DNA of 64,000 nt from Prevotella sp. Lineage in GTDB: Bacteria; Bacteroidota; Bacteroidia; Bacteroidales; Bacteroidaceae. The notes beneath the pieces are model-generated. The model was given only the letters and a program-made list of their open reading frames with translations, had not been told where the DNA came from and did no database searches. Positions 56,848 to 64,000 of the stretch are shown here, in pieces. Every line of letters starts with the position of its first letter. Position 1 is the first letter of the stretch. A program made the translations under genes and the position numbers. The stretch covers positions 62,001 through 126,000 of the forward strand of contig JAEEWT010000010.1 of NCBI GenBank assembly GCA_016287755.1. Reading direction: 5' to 3'.

Positions 56848-57180
56848 GTGGAAAGTTACGACCAAAAGATTCTGAAAGTACTGGCGGAAGCAGGAACAGA
56901 CGGACTGAGTATTCAGAAGATCGTCTATCATGTGTATAATTCCTCCAACACCTTCTTCGAGACCGTCAGTCTTGAGGATGTACACCGCTATGTGCGACAG
57001 TTTCTTCAGCGTAACTCCAAGAACAAAGACTCGATGGTGGAAAGCACAGGTGTGCGTGGTGTTTACCGTATTAACGAAAAATCCTCCGACTCGCAGCAAC
57101 TCATGCTGATGTTCAGCGATGAGGTACAGGAGGCGGAGGAAAAGAAACCGGTCGTCGACCAGTCTTTGTCGTTATTCTAA
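56848..57180 (+). CDS. Small probable winged-helix protein
   Basis: The 110-residue protein has a GTG start. Its first 75 residues (QKILKVLAEAGTDGLSIQKIVYHVYNSS to VRGVYRIN) look like a winged helix: an initial helix, a short recognition-type helix and a beta-wing. The tail is acidic (EVQEAEEKKPVVDQ). It follows the DUF2582 protein and its terminator, and its stop is directly adjacent to the HtpG stop. Function unknown. Confidence 0.65.
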   Translation: MESYDQKILKVLAEAGTDGLSIQKIVYHVYNSSNTFFETVSLEDVHRYVRQFLQRNSKNKDSMVESTGVRGVYRINEKSSDSQQLMLMFSDEVQEAEEKKPVVDQSLSLF

Positions 57181-59241
57181 CTATTTGATCAAATCAACGC
57201 TTCGTTTGAGGAAGGCATCAAGGGCAGCCCCTTTCAGCATGCCGTTCTGCAGTAGGGCGAGGTCGATAAGCTGATGCACAATGGCATTGTCCTTGGCATA
57301 GTCGGCGATAATAGCCTTTTTCTTGTCCTTCTGCTCATTCAGTGCTTTCTCACTGGCCTGCAGGTCGTCTTTCTCTTCCTGCGTAATCTCGTCGTATTTC
57401 TTCTTGTTCTGCTCTTGGCGGAGTACGTCAACACGAGCTTGCTGACCGCGGATCTCACTCTCAACAGGTTTCAGCTGTTCACTCACAGCCGCAGTCTCGT
57501 CATCCAGCACTTTCTTAATCAATGGGTGATCACTGTTCAGTACGAGGTTGAAGCTGTCAGGCATCTGTGCGTAGAAGCCCATTCCTTGCTGGTATCTGCT
57601 CATGTCTTTCATTCGACGCATGTACTCGCTCTGGGTGATAACCACTGGTTGTGCGTTCTCTCCTAAAGCCTGTACCTCGACCATGAACTCAGCCTTATCG
57701 AGTTTCGGCATCTGCGAACGGAACACTTCTGACAAATTGTCACGCTTATCTTCCGCCAGTTCATCCTTCTGTGCATCTTCCTTCACAATCAGTCGGTCGA
57801 TGATGTCTGCATCAACACGCACGAAACGACTCTTTTCCAGCTTCTGTTCGAACATGGAAACAGACGGTGTATCCAACTGTCCGTCCATGAGCAGTACGCT
57901 GTATCCTTTAGCCTTTGCAGCCTCAATATATGAGTATTGCTCTTCCAGGTTGTTGGCATAGAGGTAAATCAAGTTCCCGTCTTTGTCGGTCTGCTCGTCC
58001 TTGATGAGTGTCTTATACTCATCAAGCGTGAAATACTTACCTTCCACGTCTTTCAACAGACAGAAATCCTTGGCCCGATCATAGAAGTCTTCCTGAGACA
58101 ACATACCGTAGTTGATGAAGATCTTCAGGTCGTCCCATTTCTCCTCATACTCCTTTCTGTTCTCCTTGAAGATACCATTCAGGCGGTCGGCCACTTTCTT
58201 GGTAATGTAAGTACTGATCTTCTTCACGTCGCGATCGCTCTGCAGGTAGCTTCTGCTCACATTCAGCGGAATGTCGGGAGAGTCGATCACACCATGAAGT
58301 AAGGTAAGGAACTCAGGAACGATTCCTTCTACCTGGTCGGTAACGAACACCTGATTGCAATACAGCTGTATCTTATTGCGCTGGATGTCGATATTGTTCT
58401 TGATACGAGGGAAGTAGAGAATACCTGTGAGGTTGAAAGGATAGTCAACATTCAGGTGAATCCAGAACAACGGCTCGTCCATCTGCATGGGGTAGAGGGT
58501 GCGGTAGAAGCTCTTATAGTCCTCTTCTTTCAGCGTACTGGGTGCCTTCGTCCAAAGAGGCTCTACACTGTTGATGATATGATCCTCTTCCGTCTCCACC
58601 TGCTTACCGTCTTTCCATTCGGTCTTCTTACCGAAGGCAATGGGTACAGGCAGGAACTTACAATACTTATTCAACAGCTGTTCAATCTGGCTCTTCTCAA
58701 GGAATTCCTTGCAGTCGTCATCGATATAAAGGATGATATCACTACCGCGGTCTTCCTTTTCAGCATCCTCTATGGTAAATTCCGGACTGCCGTCGCAGCT
58801 CCATTTCACGGCTTTGGCTCCTTCCTGATAACTCTTGGTGACAATCTCCACCTTCTTGGATACCATAAAAGAAGAATAGAAACCTAAACCGAAATGACCG
58901 ATAATGGCGTTGGCGTTGTCCTTGTACTTGTCGAGGAAGTCGTTTACGCCAGAGAAGGCAATCTGGTTGATGTACTTGTCGATCTCTTCTTCTGTCATGC
59001 CGATACCCCTGTCGCTGATGGTGAGTGTACCTTTTTCACTGTCCAGTTTTACCTGTACGGTTAAATCACCCAACTCGCCTTTGAAGTCACCACGGTCGGC
59101 TAATGTCTTCAACTTCTGTGTTGCATCAACGGCGTTCGACACCATTTCACGAAGAAAGATCTCATGATCTGAATATAAGAACTTTTTGATCACGGGGAAA
59201 ATGTTCTCAGTGGTAACCCCGATGTTTCCTTTTTGCGTCAT
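57181..59241 (-). CDS. htpG: Molecular chaperone HtpG (Hsp90)
   Basis: HtpG is an ATP-dependent chaperone dimer. The 686-residue protein has the N-terminal GHKL ATPase (REMVSNAVDATQKLK, DRGIGMTEEE, IGHFGLGFYSSFMV), the middle domain with the catalytic Arg region (RIKNNIDIQRNKIQLYCNQVF) and a C-terminal dimer domain. The frame is open to 59328, but the start MTQKGNIGVTTENIFPVIK matches homologues. Its stop codon abuts the convergent gene's stop with no base between them. Confidence 0.96.
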   Translation of the reverse strand: MTQKGNIGVTTENIFPVIKKFLYSDHEIFLREMVSNAVDATQKLKTLADRGDFKGELGDLTVQVKLDSEKGTLTISDRGIGMTEEEIDKYINQIAFSGVNDFLDKYKDNANAIIGHFGLGFYSSFMVSKKVEIVTKSYQEGAKAVKWSCDGSPEFTIEDAEKEDRGSDIILYIDDDCKEFLEKSQIEQLLNKYCKFLPVPIAFGKKTEWKDGKQVETEEDHIINSVEPLWTKAPSTLKEEDYKSFYRTLYPMQMDEPLFWIHLNVDYPFNLTGILYFPRIKNNIDIQRNKIQLYCNQVFVTDQVEGIVPEFLTLLHGVIDSPDIPLNVSRSYLQSDRDVKKISTYITKKVADRLNGIFKENRKEYEEKWDDLKIFINYGMLSQEDFYDRAKDFCLLKDVEGKYFTLDEYKTLIKDEQTDKDGNLIYLYANNLEEQYSYIEAAKAKGYSVLLMDGQLDTPSVSMFEQKLEKSRFVRVDADIIDRLIVKEDAQKDELAEDKRDNLSEVFRSQMPKLDKAEFMVEVQALGENAQPVVITQSEYMRRMKDMSRYQQGMGFYAQMPDSFNLVLNSDHPLIKKVLDDETAAVSEQLKPVESEIRGQQARVDVLRQEQNKKKYDEITQEEKDDLQASEKALNEQKDKKKAIIADYAKDNAIVHQLIDLALLQNGMLKGAALDAFLKRSVDLIK

Positions 59242-59396
59242 AAATGTATTATTATTAATTTGATTATTTACACAGTAACTTACAAAATCCGTGCCAAAGT
59301 AAGGAAGAATTATTTGATATGTTACCAAAATAGCGATTAATTGTTTCTTTTACATTTTTTATCATGAGAAATGATGACACGAATCAAATTTTTCAT

Positions 59397-59404
59397 TATC
59401 TTTG
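59397..59404 (+). promoter_or_regulatory. -7 element of the second ECF sigma gene
   Basis: TATCTTTG at 59397-59404 places transcription around 59411, so the in-frame ATGs at 59371 and 59407 are unlikely starts. Confidence 0.5.
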
Positions 59405-59427
59405 CAATGCCTTCCAAAGGCAGTAAG

Positions 59428-59949
59428 ATGATCATGGAAGAACAACAAGGGAAAAGACAAATTATAGCGGACTATTACACTGCTCATTTTGACGAATTGT
59501 TAGGATTCGTCTATAAGCAGGTTAAGAATGCTGACGATGCTGAGGACATCGTTCAGAATGTCTTTCTTCGTCTGTTGAATAGTGACAAAATGATTTCTTT
59601 GATCACACTGCCTTGTTTGGTATATACGGTTGCCCGCAATCTGATCTTTGATCATTGGCGCCGACATAGAATCTTTGACGAATATGAGCATTACCTGCAA
59701 TCGTCAATTAATGATGATGCTATCGATGTGGCATCTGTATTTAGTGTGACAGAGATTACCGAGATGCTGGAACGGGGTATAGCCCGTCTTACAGATAACC
59801 AACGCCAGGTATATCGCATGAATTTCTTCGACGATCTTCCGGTTTCGACCATCTCCAAGACGTTAAACCTCAACTATAAGAGTGTTGAACATCGTTTGGG
59901 ATCGGCCCGCAAGGAAGTCAGGAAGTATGTTGAAAGGATGTTGGCATAG
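59428..59949 (+). CDS. ECF-type RNA polymerase sigma factor, second
   Basis: The 173-residue protein has sigma region 2 (NADDAEDIVQNVFLRLLNS and FDHWRRHRIFDEYE) and region 4 (LTDNQRQVYRMNFFDDLPVSTISKTLNLNYKSVEHRL). The start at 59428 (MIMEEQQGKRQ) is chosen because it follows an AAAGG-like site and the -7 element; 59434 is also possible. No anti-sigma gene is adjacent; in Bacteroidetes such a sigma factor can be controlled by a FecR-type protein elsewhere. Confidence 0.9.
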   Translation: MIMEEQQGKRQIIADYYTAHFDELLGFVYKQVKNADDAEDIVQNVFLRLLNSDKMISLITLPCLVYTVARNLIFDHWRRHRIFDEYEHYLQSSINDDAIDVASVFSVTEITEMLERGIARLTDNQRQVYRMNFFDDLPVSTISKTLNLNYKSVEHRLGSARKEVRKYVERMLA

Positions 59950-60033
59950 TAGTAGATTATTATAGGTACGTTATATATATAAGGTAAAGAAACCTATTCG
60001 AATTATCGATAGGTAGGTTTTTAAGGTTAACAA

Positions 60034-60074
60034 GCTCCTGTCAGCGTAGTGATACGCCAACAGGAGCATTTTTT
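60034..60074 (+). terminator. Intrinsic terminator after the second ECF sigma gene
   Basis: GCTCCTGT (60034-60041) and ACAGGAGC (60060-60067) form an outer stem, with an inner GCGTA/TACGC stem and GTGA loop, then six T. It overlaps the stop codon of the convergent lipoprotein gene. An additional ACCTAT...ATAGGT hairpin lies at 59990-60020. Confidence 0.8.
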
Positions 60075-60441
60075 AGTTCTCCTTGATAGCCAAGACACCA
60101 TCATCATGGAGTTCCGGATGGAGATAGATGGTTCTGATGAACGTGTCTTTGTCCTGAATGATGGTTGTTCGGATGAATAGCAACTGTGGCAGTTCTTGGT
60201 ATGCACCGTATTGAACAGACTTCTTGAACAGCTTGTCGGATTGCTGTGTTGCTTGGCGCATACTGCGTAACTTCAGGTCATCTATCTTCTGCGTATGACC
60301 CAGCTTCCCGTATTGAGCCTTGTATTCACTATTCACCAGGTTCTCGTTCAAGAACTGTTTGACTATACCCTCTGCCTTGTGTTGCTCGCCACAGGAGGCG
60401 AACAACATGACAGATAGGATGATGAGAAGTGTTTTCTTCAT
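60073..60441 (-). CDS. Small lipoprotein of unknown function
   Basis: The 122-residue protein has a lipoprotein signal (MKKTLLIILSVMLFASC, Cys17). The body is alpha/beta with no catalytic motif. It lies 6 bases after the PepD stop and may be its downstream partner in the same transcript. Confidence 0.8.
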   Translation of the reverse strand: MKKTLLIILSVMLFASCGEQHKAEGIVKQFLNENLVNSEYKAQYGKLGHTQKIDDLKLRSMRQATQQSDKLFKKSVQYGAYQELPQLLFIRTTIIQDKDTFIRTIYLHPELHDDGVLAIKEN

Positions 60442-60447
60442 AAACGT

Positions 60448-61905
60448 TTACTTGACAGGGATGTTCTTGAGGATTTCCAACAGGTGGTCCCATACCATCT
60501 GAACCGTTGGAATCAACAAACGCTCATCGGGCGAATGCACACCGCGAAGGGTAGGACCGAAGCTGACCATGTCGAGATGGGGGTACTTCTCAGAGAATAG
60601 ACCGCATTCCAGTCCTGCATGAATACCCAGTACCTGCGGATCTTTGCCGAACAGTTTCTTGTAGGTCTCAACGGTCAGGGCTGTGAGTGCACTGTTGGGA
60701 TTCATCTTCCATGCAGGATAACCGTCACCTTGTACCACCTCGGCACCGGCGAGTTGGAACACCGCCTTGATGGTGGCAGCCTGGTTGTCAAGGGCACTCA
60801 TCACATTACTGCGCTGACTGGCGATGATACGTACTTCGCCATCTGTTGTTTCCACGCTGGCCACGTTGTTGGAGGTCTCAACCAACCATGCCAGTTCCTC
60901 ATCCTGGCACATGGCGAAGACACCATTATCAACAGCTTGAAGAGCCTGGATCAGTTTCGTACTGGTCGTCAACGGCAGGACGTTCTCAGCTTCTGTACTC
61001 TCCATATTGAACTGCATGGTCTTCTCTGTTACGTGGTATTCCTCTTCGATCTGGGCAGCAAACACATTCCAGTCGGCACGTACCTGCTCCTTGACATCAT
61101 TGGCTACACCGAATACGATGACACCGTCACGAGGAATGGCATTATGGAGCTTACCGCCGTTGAAGCTGGCAAGTCGCAATCCGTTTCTTTCCTGCGTCTG
61201 ATAGAGGAAACGGGCGAGTATCTTGATGGCGTTTGCCCGTTTCTTATTGATGTCGTCACCGGAATGACCGCCGATAAGACCTTTCAAGGAAGCTTTGAGG
61301 AAGAACAGACCGGCAGGGGCTTCTTCTTTCTGGAAATGGAATGTTGCAGTAGTGTTTCGTCCGCCAGCGCAGGAAACGAAGATCTGACCTTCATCCTCTG
61401 AGTCGAGATTGATCAGCATATTACCAGTCATGAATCCCGATTTCATTCCTTCAGCTCCTGTAAGTCCTGTCTCTTCATCACGGGTGAAGACACACTCCAA
61501 TGGTCCGTGCTCAATGTCATTGGAATCGAGTATGGCCAGTTCTATAGCACAGCCAATACCATCGTCAGCTCCCAATGTGGTTCCTTTAGCCTTCAGCCAC
61601 TCACCATCTACATAGGTCTGGATGGCATCTTTATCGAAATCGAAGTCAATATCCACCAGCTTCTCACACACCATATCCATATGACTCTGAAGGATAACGG
61701 TCTCACGATTCTCATAACCTGGTGTGGCTGGTTTACGGATGATGACATTACCTGTTTCGTCTATAACGGTCTCTAATCCATGGCTATCACCAAACGCTTT
61801 CAGATAGCTGATCATCTTTTCCTCGCGCTTGCTGGGACGAGGAATTTGGTTAATCTTTGCGAATTGTTCGAAGACGCAAGTAGGTTTTAAGTTACTTTTT
61901 TCCAT
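60448..61905 (-). CDS. pepD: Aminoacyl-histidine dipeptidase (PepD, M20 family)
   Basis: PepD cleaves Xaa-His and other dipeptides. The 485-residue cytoplasmic metallopeptidase begins with CVFEQFAKINQIPRPSKREEKM, then LQSHMDMVCEK (metal His/Asp), GTTLGADDGIG (bridging Asp) and TRDEETGLTGA (catalytic Glu, metal Glu). C-terminal HAGLECGLFSEKYP and SFGPTLRGVHSPDE complete the site. No signal peptide is present. It is divergent from the small membrane protein at 62006. Confidence 0.95.
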   Translation of the reverse strand: MEKSNLKPTCVFEQFAKINQIPRPSKREEKMISYLKAFGDSHGLETVIDETGNVIIRKPATPGYENRETVILQSHMDMVCEKLVDIDFDFDKDAIQTYVDGEWLKAKGTTLGADDGIGCAIELAILDSNDIEHGPLECVFTRDEETGLTGAEGMKSGFMTGNMLINLDSEDEGQIFVSCAGGRNTTATFHFQKEEAPAGLFFLKASLKGLIGGHSGDDINKKRANAIKILARFLYQTQERNGLRLASFNGGKLHNAIPRDGVIVFGVANDVKEQVRADWNVFAAQIEEEYHVTEKTMQFNMESTEAENVLPLTTSTKLIQALQAVDNGVFAMCQDEELAWLVETSNNVASVETTDGEVRIIASQRSNVMSALDNQAATIKAVFQLAGAEVVQGDGYPAWKMNPNSALTALTVETYKKLFGKDPQVLGIHAGLECGLFSEKYPHLDMVSFGPTLRGVHSPDERLLIPTVQMVWDHLLEILKNIPVK

Positions 61906-61933
61906 ATTTTTGTTCTTTTATAGTTTTAATACT

Positions 61934-61963
61934 TTTGTATTCACACAATTATTCGTATCTTTG
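61934..61963 (+). promoter_or_regulatory. Promoter upstream of the small membrane protein
   Basis: TTTG (61934-61937), 18-base spacer, TATCTTTG (61956-61963), 43 bases before the ATG at 62006. A mirror-image TGCAAAGATA (61990-61999) reads TATCTTTG on the minus strand and faces it. Confidence 0.6.
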
Positions 61964-62005
61964 CAACCGATTTTATATTGCAATCCATTTGCAAAGATAC
62001 TAAAA

Positions 62006-62200
62006 ATGGCAGAAATTATAGTCATAACCGTGTTAATAATTGCTATCAGTTTAGCATTATTGTGCATCAAACTCTTTGTCAAGAAAGACGGGGAGTTTAA
62101 GTCCATGCATATCCACGACAGTCAGGCCATGAAAGACCGTGGCATTCATTGTGTGTTGGATCAGGATAAGGAAGCACGTTCAAGCGGTAAGGCTTATTAA
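62006..62200 (+). CDS. Small single-pass membrane protein
   Basis: The 64-residue protein has one N-terminal membrane helix (about 3-24: IIVITVLIIAISLALLCIKL) and a soluble tail with charged residues (HDSQAMKDRGIHCVLDQDKE). No known motif. The gene lies 28 bases before the OmpH-like gene and probably shares its transcript. Confidence 0.75.
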   Translation: MAEIIVITVLIIAISLALLCIKLFVKKDGEFKSMHIHDSQAMKDRGIHCVLDQDKEARSSGKAY

Positions 62201-62228
62201 TGGAAATATAATCAAAACAGTAATAACA

Positions 62229-62840
62229 ATGAGAAAAATTGCTTTTATGGCCATTGCCGCAACATGTGTGCTGGCCTCTTGTAACAATCAGGCTCCTAAG
62301 ATGGATGAGAAAACTCAGTCATCAGATAGTGCAGCTACAGAGATGAAGATTGCCTATGTGGAGGTTGACTCTATCATGTCACAGTATCAGTTCTGCAAGG
62401 AGTATACAAAGATCCTTGAGAAGAAGAGCCAGAACATTCAGAACACCATCAACCAGAAGGGACAGAGTCTGCAGGCAGCAGCCGTGAAGTTCCAGCAGGA
62501 TATCCAGAACAACAAGTACACCCAGCAGCAGGCAGAGGCAGTGAACGCTGGTCTGCAGAAACAACAGGCCGATCTCCAGGCTCTCCAGCAGCGTTTGGGA
62601 AATGAGTTCCAGACAGAGACAGACAAGTTCAATGAAGCCCTGCGTGACAGCATCCAGCATTTCCTTGCCAGCTATAATGCTAAGAAGAAATATTCCATTA
62701 TTCTCTCCAAGGCTGGTGACAATATTCTGTATGCAGACAAGGTTTACGATATCACAGCCGATGTGATCAATGGCTTGAACAAGGCATATAAGAGCAAGGC
62801 TGCTGCCGCAACAGCAGAGAAGAAAACAGAGAAGAAATAA
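62229..62840 (+). CDS. OmpH/Skp-like periplasmic chaperone, lipoprotein
   Basis: The 203-residue protein has a lipoprotein signal (MRKIAFMAIAATCVLASC). It continues with an OmpH-type body: IAYVEVDSIMSQYQ, a long coiled-coil arm rich in Gln and Lys (QAAAVKFQQDIQNNKYTQQQ) and a terminal strand (KKKYSIILSKAGDNILYADKVYDIT). Skp holds unfolded outer-membrane proteins. The frame extends upstream to 62139, but the signal peptide fixes 62229. Ends with Lys/Ala/Glu repeats (AAATAEKKTEKK). Confidence 0.85.
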   Translation: MRKIAFMAIAATCVLASCNNQAPKMDEKTQSSDSAATEMKIAYVEVDSIMSQYQFCKEYTKILEKKSQNIQNTINQKGQSLQAAAVKFQQDIQNNKYTQQQAEAVNAGLQKQQADLQALQQRLGNEFQTETDKFNEALRDSIQHFLASYNAKKKYSIILSKAGDNILYADKVYDITADVINGLNKAYKSKAAAATAEKKTEKK

Positions 62841-62862
62841 TTGTTTCTTCTGATTTATTCTG

Positions 62863-62938
62863 AGAACTGTGTCAAAACGCATCCGGAGTCTTTCAGATAA
62901 AGACTCAAGCAATGTTGCATTTTGACATAGTTCTTTTT
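62863..62938 (+). terminator. Compound hairpin terminator after the Skp-like gene
   Basis: Outer arms AGAACTGTGTCAAAA (62863-62877) and TTTTGACATAGTTCT (62920-62934) pair with one mismatch; an inner perfect GAGTCTTT/AAAGACTC stem lies at 62886-62906. TTTTT follows. The size (about 75 bases) would also fit a small structured RNA. Confidence 0.65.
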
Positions 62939-62951
62939 AGATTCATAACCT

Positions 62952-63602
62952 ATGAAACGTCAAGAGCGATACGACTATCTACTGAAGTATTTCCGGGAAC
63001 GCATGCCTCATGTGAGCACGGAACTGGAGTTTGGCAGCGTATTCCAGCTATTGGTTGCTACCTTGTTGAGTGCCCAGTGTACTGATAAGCGTGTCAATCA
63101 AGTAACGCCAGCTCTTTTCAGTCGTTACCCTGACGCAAAGAGTATGTCATTGGCCGAACCGGATGAGATCCTGGAGTACGTGAAGAGTGTGAGCTATCCT
63201 AATTCCAAATCGCGTCATCTTTCAGAGATGTCACGTATGATTATGGAAGTCTTCAATGGGGAAGTGCCCACAGAGATGAATGATTTGATGAAGCTACCTG
63301 GTGTAGGACGCAAGACCGCCAACGTGATACAAGCAGTGGGTTACGGAAAAAGCGCCATGGCTGTCGATACCCATGTGTATCGAGTCAGTCATCGATTGGG
63401 ATTGGTATCTAAAGATGCGGATACGCCAGAGAAGGTGGAAAAGGAGTTGTGTAGGAATATTCCTGAGGAAGACCGTGCCGATGCCCATCACTGGCTGTTG
63501 CTTCATGGGAGATATGTATGCCAGAGTCGTTTACCTCTTTGCGACCGTTGTCCGTTTACGGATTTTTGTCCTAAGCAACTTGACAACTCAAAACTTCGGT
63601 AA
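62952..63602 (+). CDS. nth: Endonuclease III (base excision repair glycosylase)
   Basis: Nth removes oxidised pyrimidines and nicks the DNA. The 216-residue protein has LLSAQCTDKRVNQVTPALF (with the catalytic Lys region), the helix-hairpin-helix LPGVGRKTANVIQ, the catalytic Asp in VDTHVYRVSHRLG and the Fe-S motif C-x6-C-x2-C-x5-C (CQSRLPLCDRCPFTDFC). Length and motifs are standard. Confidence 0.96.
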   Translation: MKRQERYDYLLKYFRERMPHVSTELEFGSVFQLLVATLLSAQCTDKRVNQVTPALFSRYPDAKSMSLAEPDEILEYVKSVSYPNSKSRHLSEMSRMIMEVFNGEVPTEMNDLMKLPGVGRKTANVIQAVGYGKSAMAVDTHVYRVSHRLGLVSKDADTPEKVEKELCRNIPEEDRADAHHWLLLHGRYVCQSRLPLCDRCPFTDFCPKQLDNSKLR

Positions 63603-63614
63603 AGCTAAGTATGC

Positions 63615-64000
63615 TTAGTGCGTTGCTTCCCACCAACCTGTTGTATTCAGGTGGTTAGTAGCGCTACTGTTCCTTGACGGGTCAGAGATGGTGATTCCTG
63701 AGAAAGTGTTGATGGGTATAATATACTTCTCCCTTAAAGATGGTTGAGAGAAGAATTCAGGTGTGCAGCGCTTATAGGGAACCATCTTGTTCAACTGACT
63801 CTCAAATGCTGCGTATAAGGTAGCATCCTTACACAACGTCTTCACATAGTCGCCCATGTCGAAAAAAATGGTTGGTGTATAGCCGTCAAGTCTTTGTATT
63901 TCATCGATGTCGCCATCAAAGGAGAACTGGTTATTGATCTGTTTCATGAGGTTAACCGTTTCCCCAACCTCGCTGAGTTTAGTGACACCAATCGTTCCAT
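63615..64000 (-). CDS. C-terminal part of a probable C11 (clostripain-like) peptidase, cut by window edge
   Basis: A minus-strand frame open through the window edge gives about 128 residues (GTIGVTKLSEVGETVNLMKQ onwards, ending NTTGWWEATH). The end resembles the C-terminal strand of Bacteroidetes clostripain-family proteins, where a motif such as FSGISI..P and W..A precedes the stop. The catalytic His and Cys would lie outside the window, so this is a tentative call. An internal ATG at 63947 could mislead as a start. Confidence 0.4.
   Translation of the reverse strand, partial: GTIGVTKLSEVGETVNLMKQINNQFSFDGDIDEIQRLDGYTPTIFFDMGDYVKTLCKDATLYAAFESQLNKMVPYKRCTPEFFSQPSLREKYIIPINTFSGITISDPSRNSSATNHLNTTGWWEATH

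Overview
The window looks like a chromosomal segment from a gut or rumen Prevotella-like member of the Bacteroidales. The evidence is the Bacteroidetes-type promoters throughout (TTTG, 19-21 bases, TAnnTTTG), weak or absent Shine-Dalgarno sequences before most genes, and families largely confined to the phylum (Porin_10-like porin, DUF4468, DUF3078, DUF2582, GT3 glycogen synthase, a PurF-like protein without its cysteine). A GH10-CE1 xylanase/esterase fusion adds plant-fibre degradation. No rRNA, tRNA, CRISPR array, prophage or conventional insertion sequence was seen. Both ends cut a gene: an aspartokinase on the left and a probable C11-type peptidase on the right.

Layout. 1-3.8 kb: aspartokinase, lepA and a Crp/Fnr-type regulator. 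3.8-7.2 kb: two tandem, very similar AMP-forming acyl-CoA synthetases behind one promoter with GTGCAA-type dyads. 7.3-13 kb: LolC/E-like permease, aminotransferase, porin, small membrane protein, DUF4468 protein. 13.1-16.3 kb: secreted carboxylesterase and tagaturonate reductase. 16.3-16.7 kb: a gene-free spacer with a nested inverted-repeat element and a 22-bp tandem repeat. 16.8-19.2 kb: mazG, lipoprotein, RNase Z. 19.2-22.7 kb: an envelope operon (T9SS-tail-like peptide, L,D-transpeptidase, ECF sigma factor, probable anti-sigma, CpxP/Spy-like protein) closed by a terminator, then a LysM glucosaminidase. 23.8-28.3 kb: pheT, yebC-type gene, TSCPD protein, BASS transporter. 28.4-31.5 kb: PurF-like protein, PagL-like deacylase, small secreted protein. 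31.6-38.5 kb: glycogen synthase, alpha-glucan phosphorylase, GH10-CE1 enzyme. 38.5-40.3 kb: a repeat-rich island around a Y1/HUH transposase of the RAYT type. 40.3-46.5 kb: MFS transporter, GHKL kinase, lipoprotein, large ABCG-like transporter. 46.7-57.2 kb: STAS protein, S9 peptidase, DUF1846 protein, YidC, DUF3078 protein, DUF1573 protein, AspRS, two winged-helix-type proteins. 57.2-64 kb: HtpG, ECF sigma factor, lipoprotein, PepD, OmpH/Skp-like protein, endonuclease III.

How the genes fit together. The metabolic content suits a saccharolytic fibre degrader: xylan and ester cleavage, galacturonate use (uxaB), and glycogen storage and mobilisation. A second theme is envelope maintenance: YidC, LolC/E, two ECF sigma factors, L,D-transpeptidase, glucosaminidase, Skp-like chaperone and PagL-like lipid A deacylase. 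A GHKL kinase and a STAS protein 4 kb apart could form a partner-switching pair.

The most unusual part is the 38.5-40.3 kb island. A RAYT-like HUH nuclease carries an extra C-terminal domain that looks Rossmann/DprA-like. It is flanked upstream by a 9-bp tandem array, a hairpin and degenerate 22-bp repeats, and downstream by six exact-period 22-bp dyad repeats. A second gene-free spacer (16.3-16.7 kb) has another 22-bp tandem repeat beside a 142-bp nested palindromic element. A separate promoter-bearing repeat family occurs before pheT and before the MFS gene.
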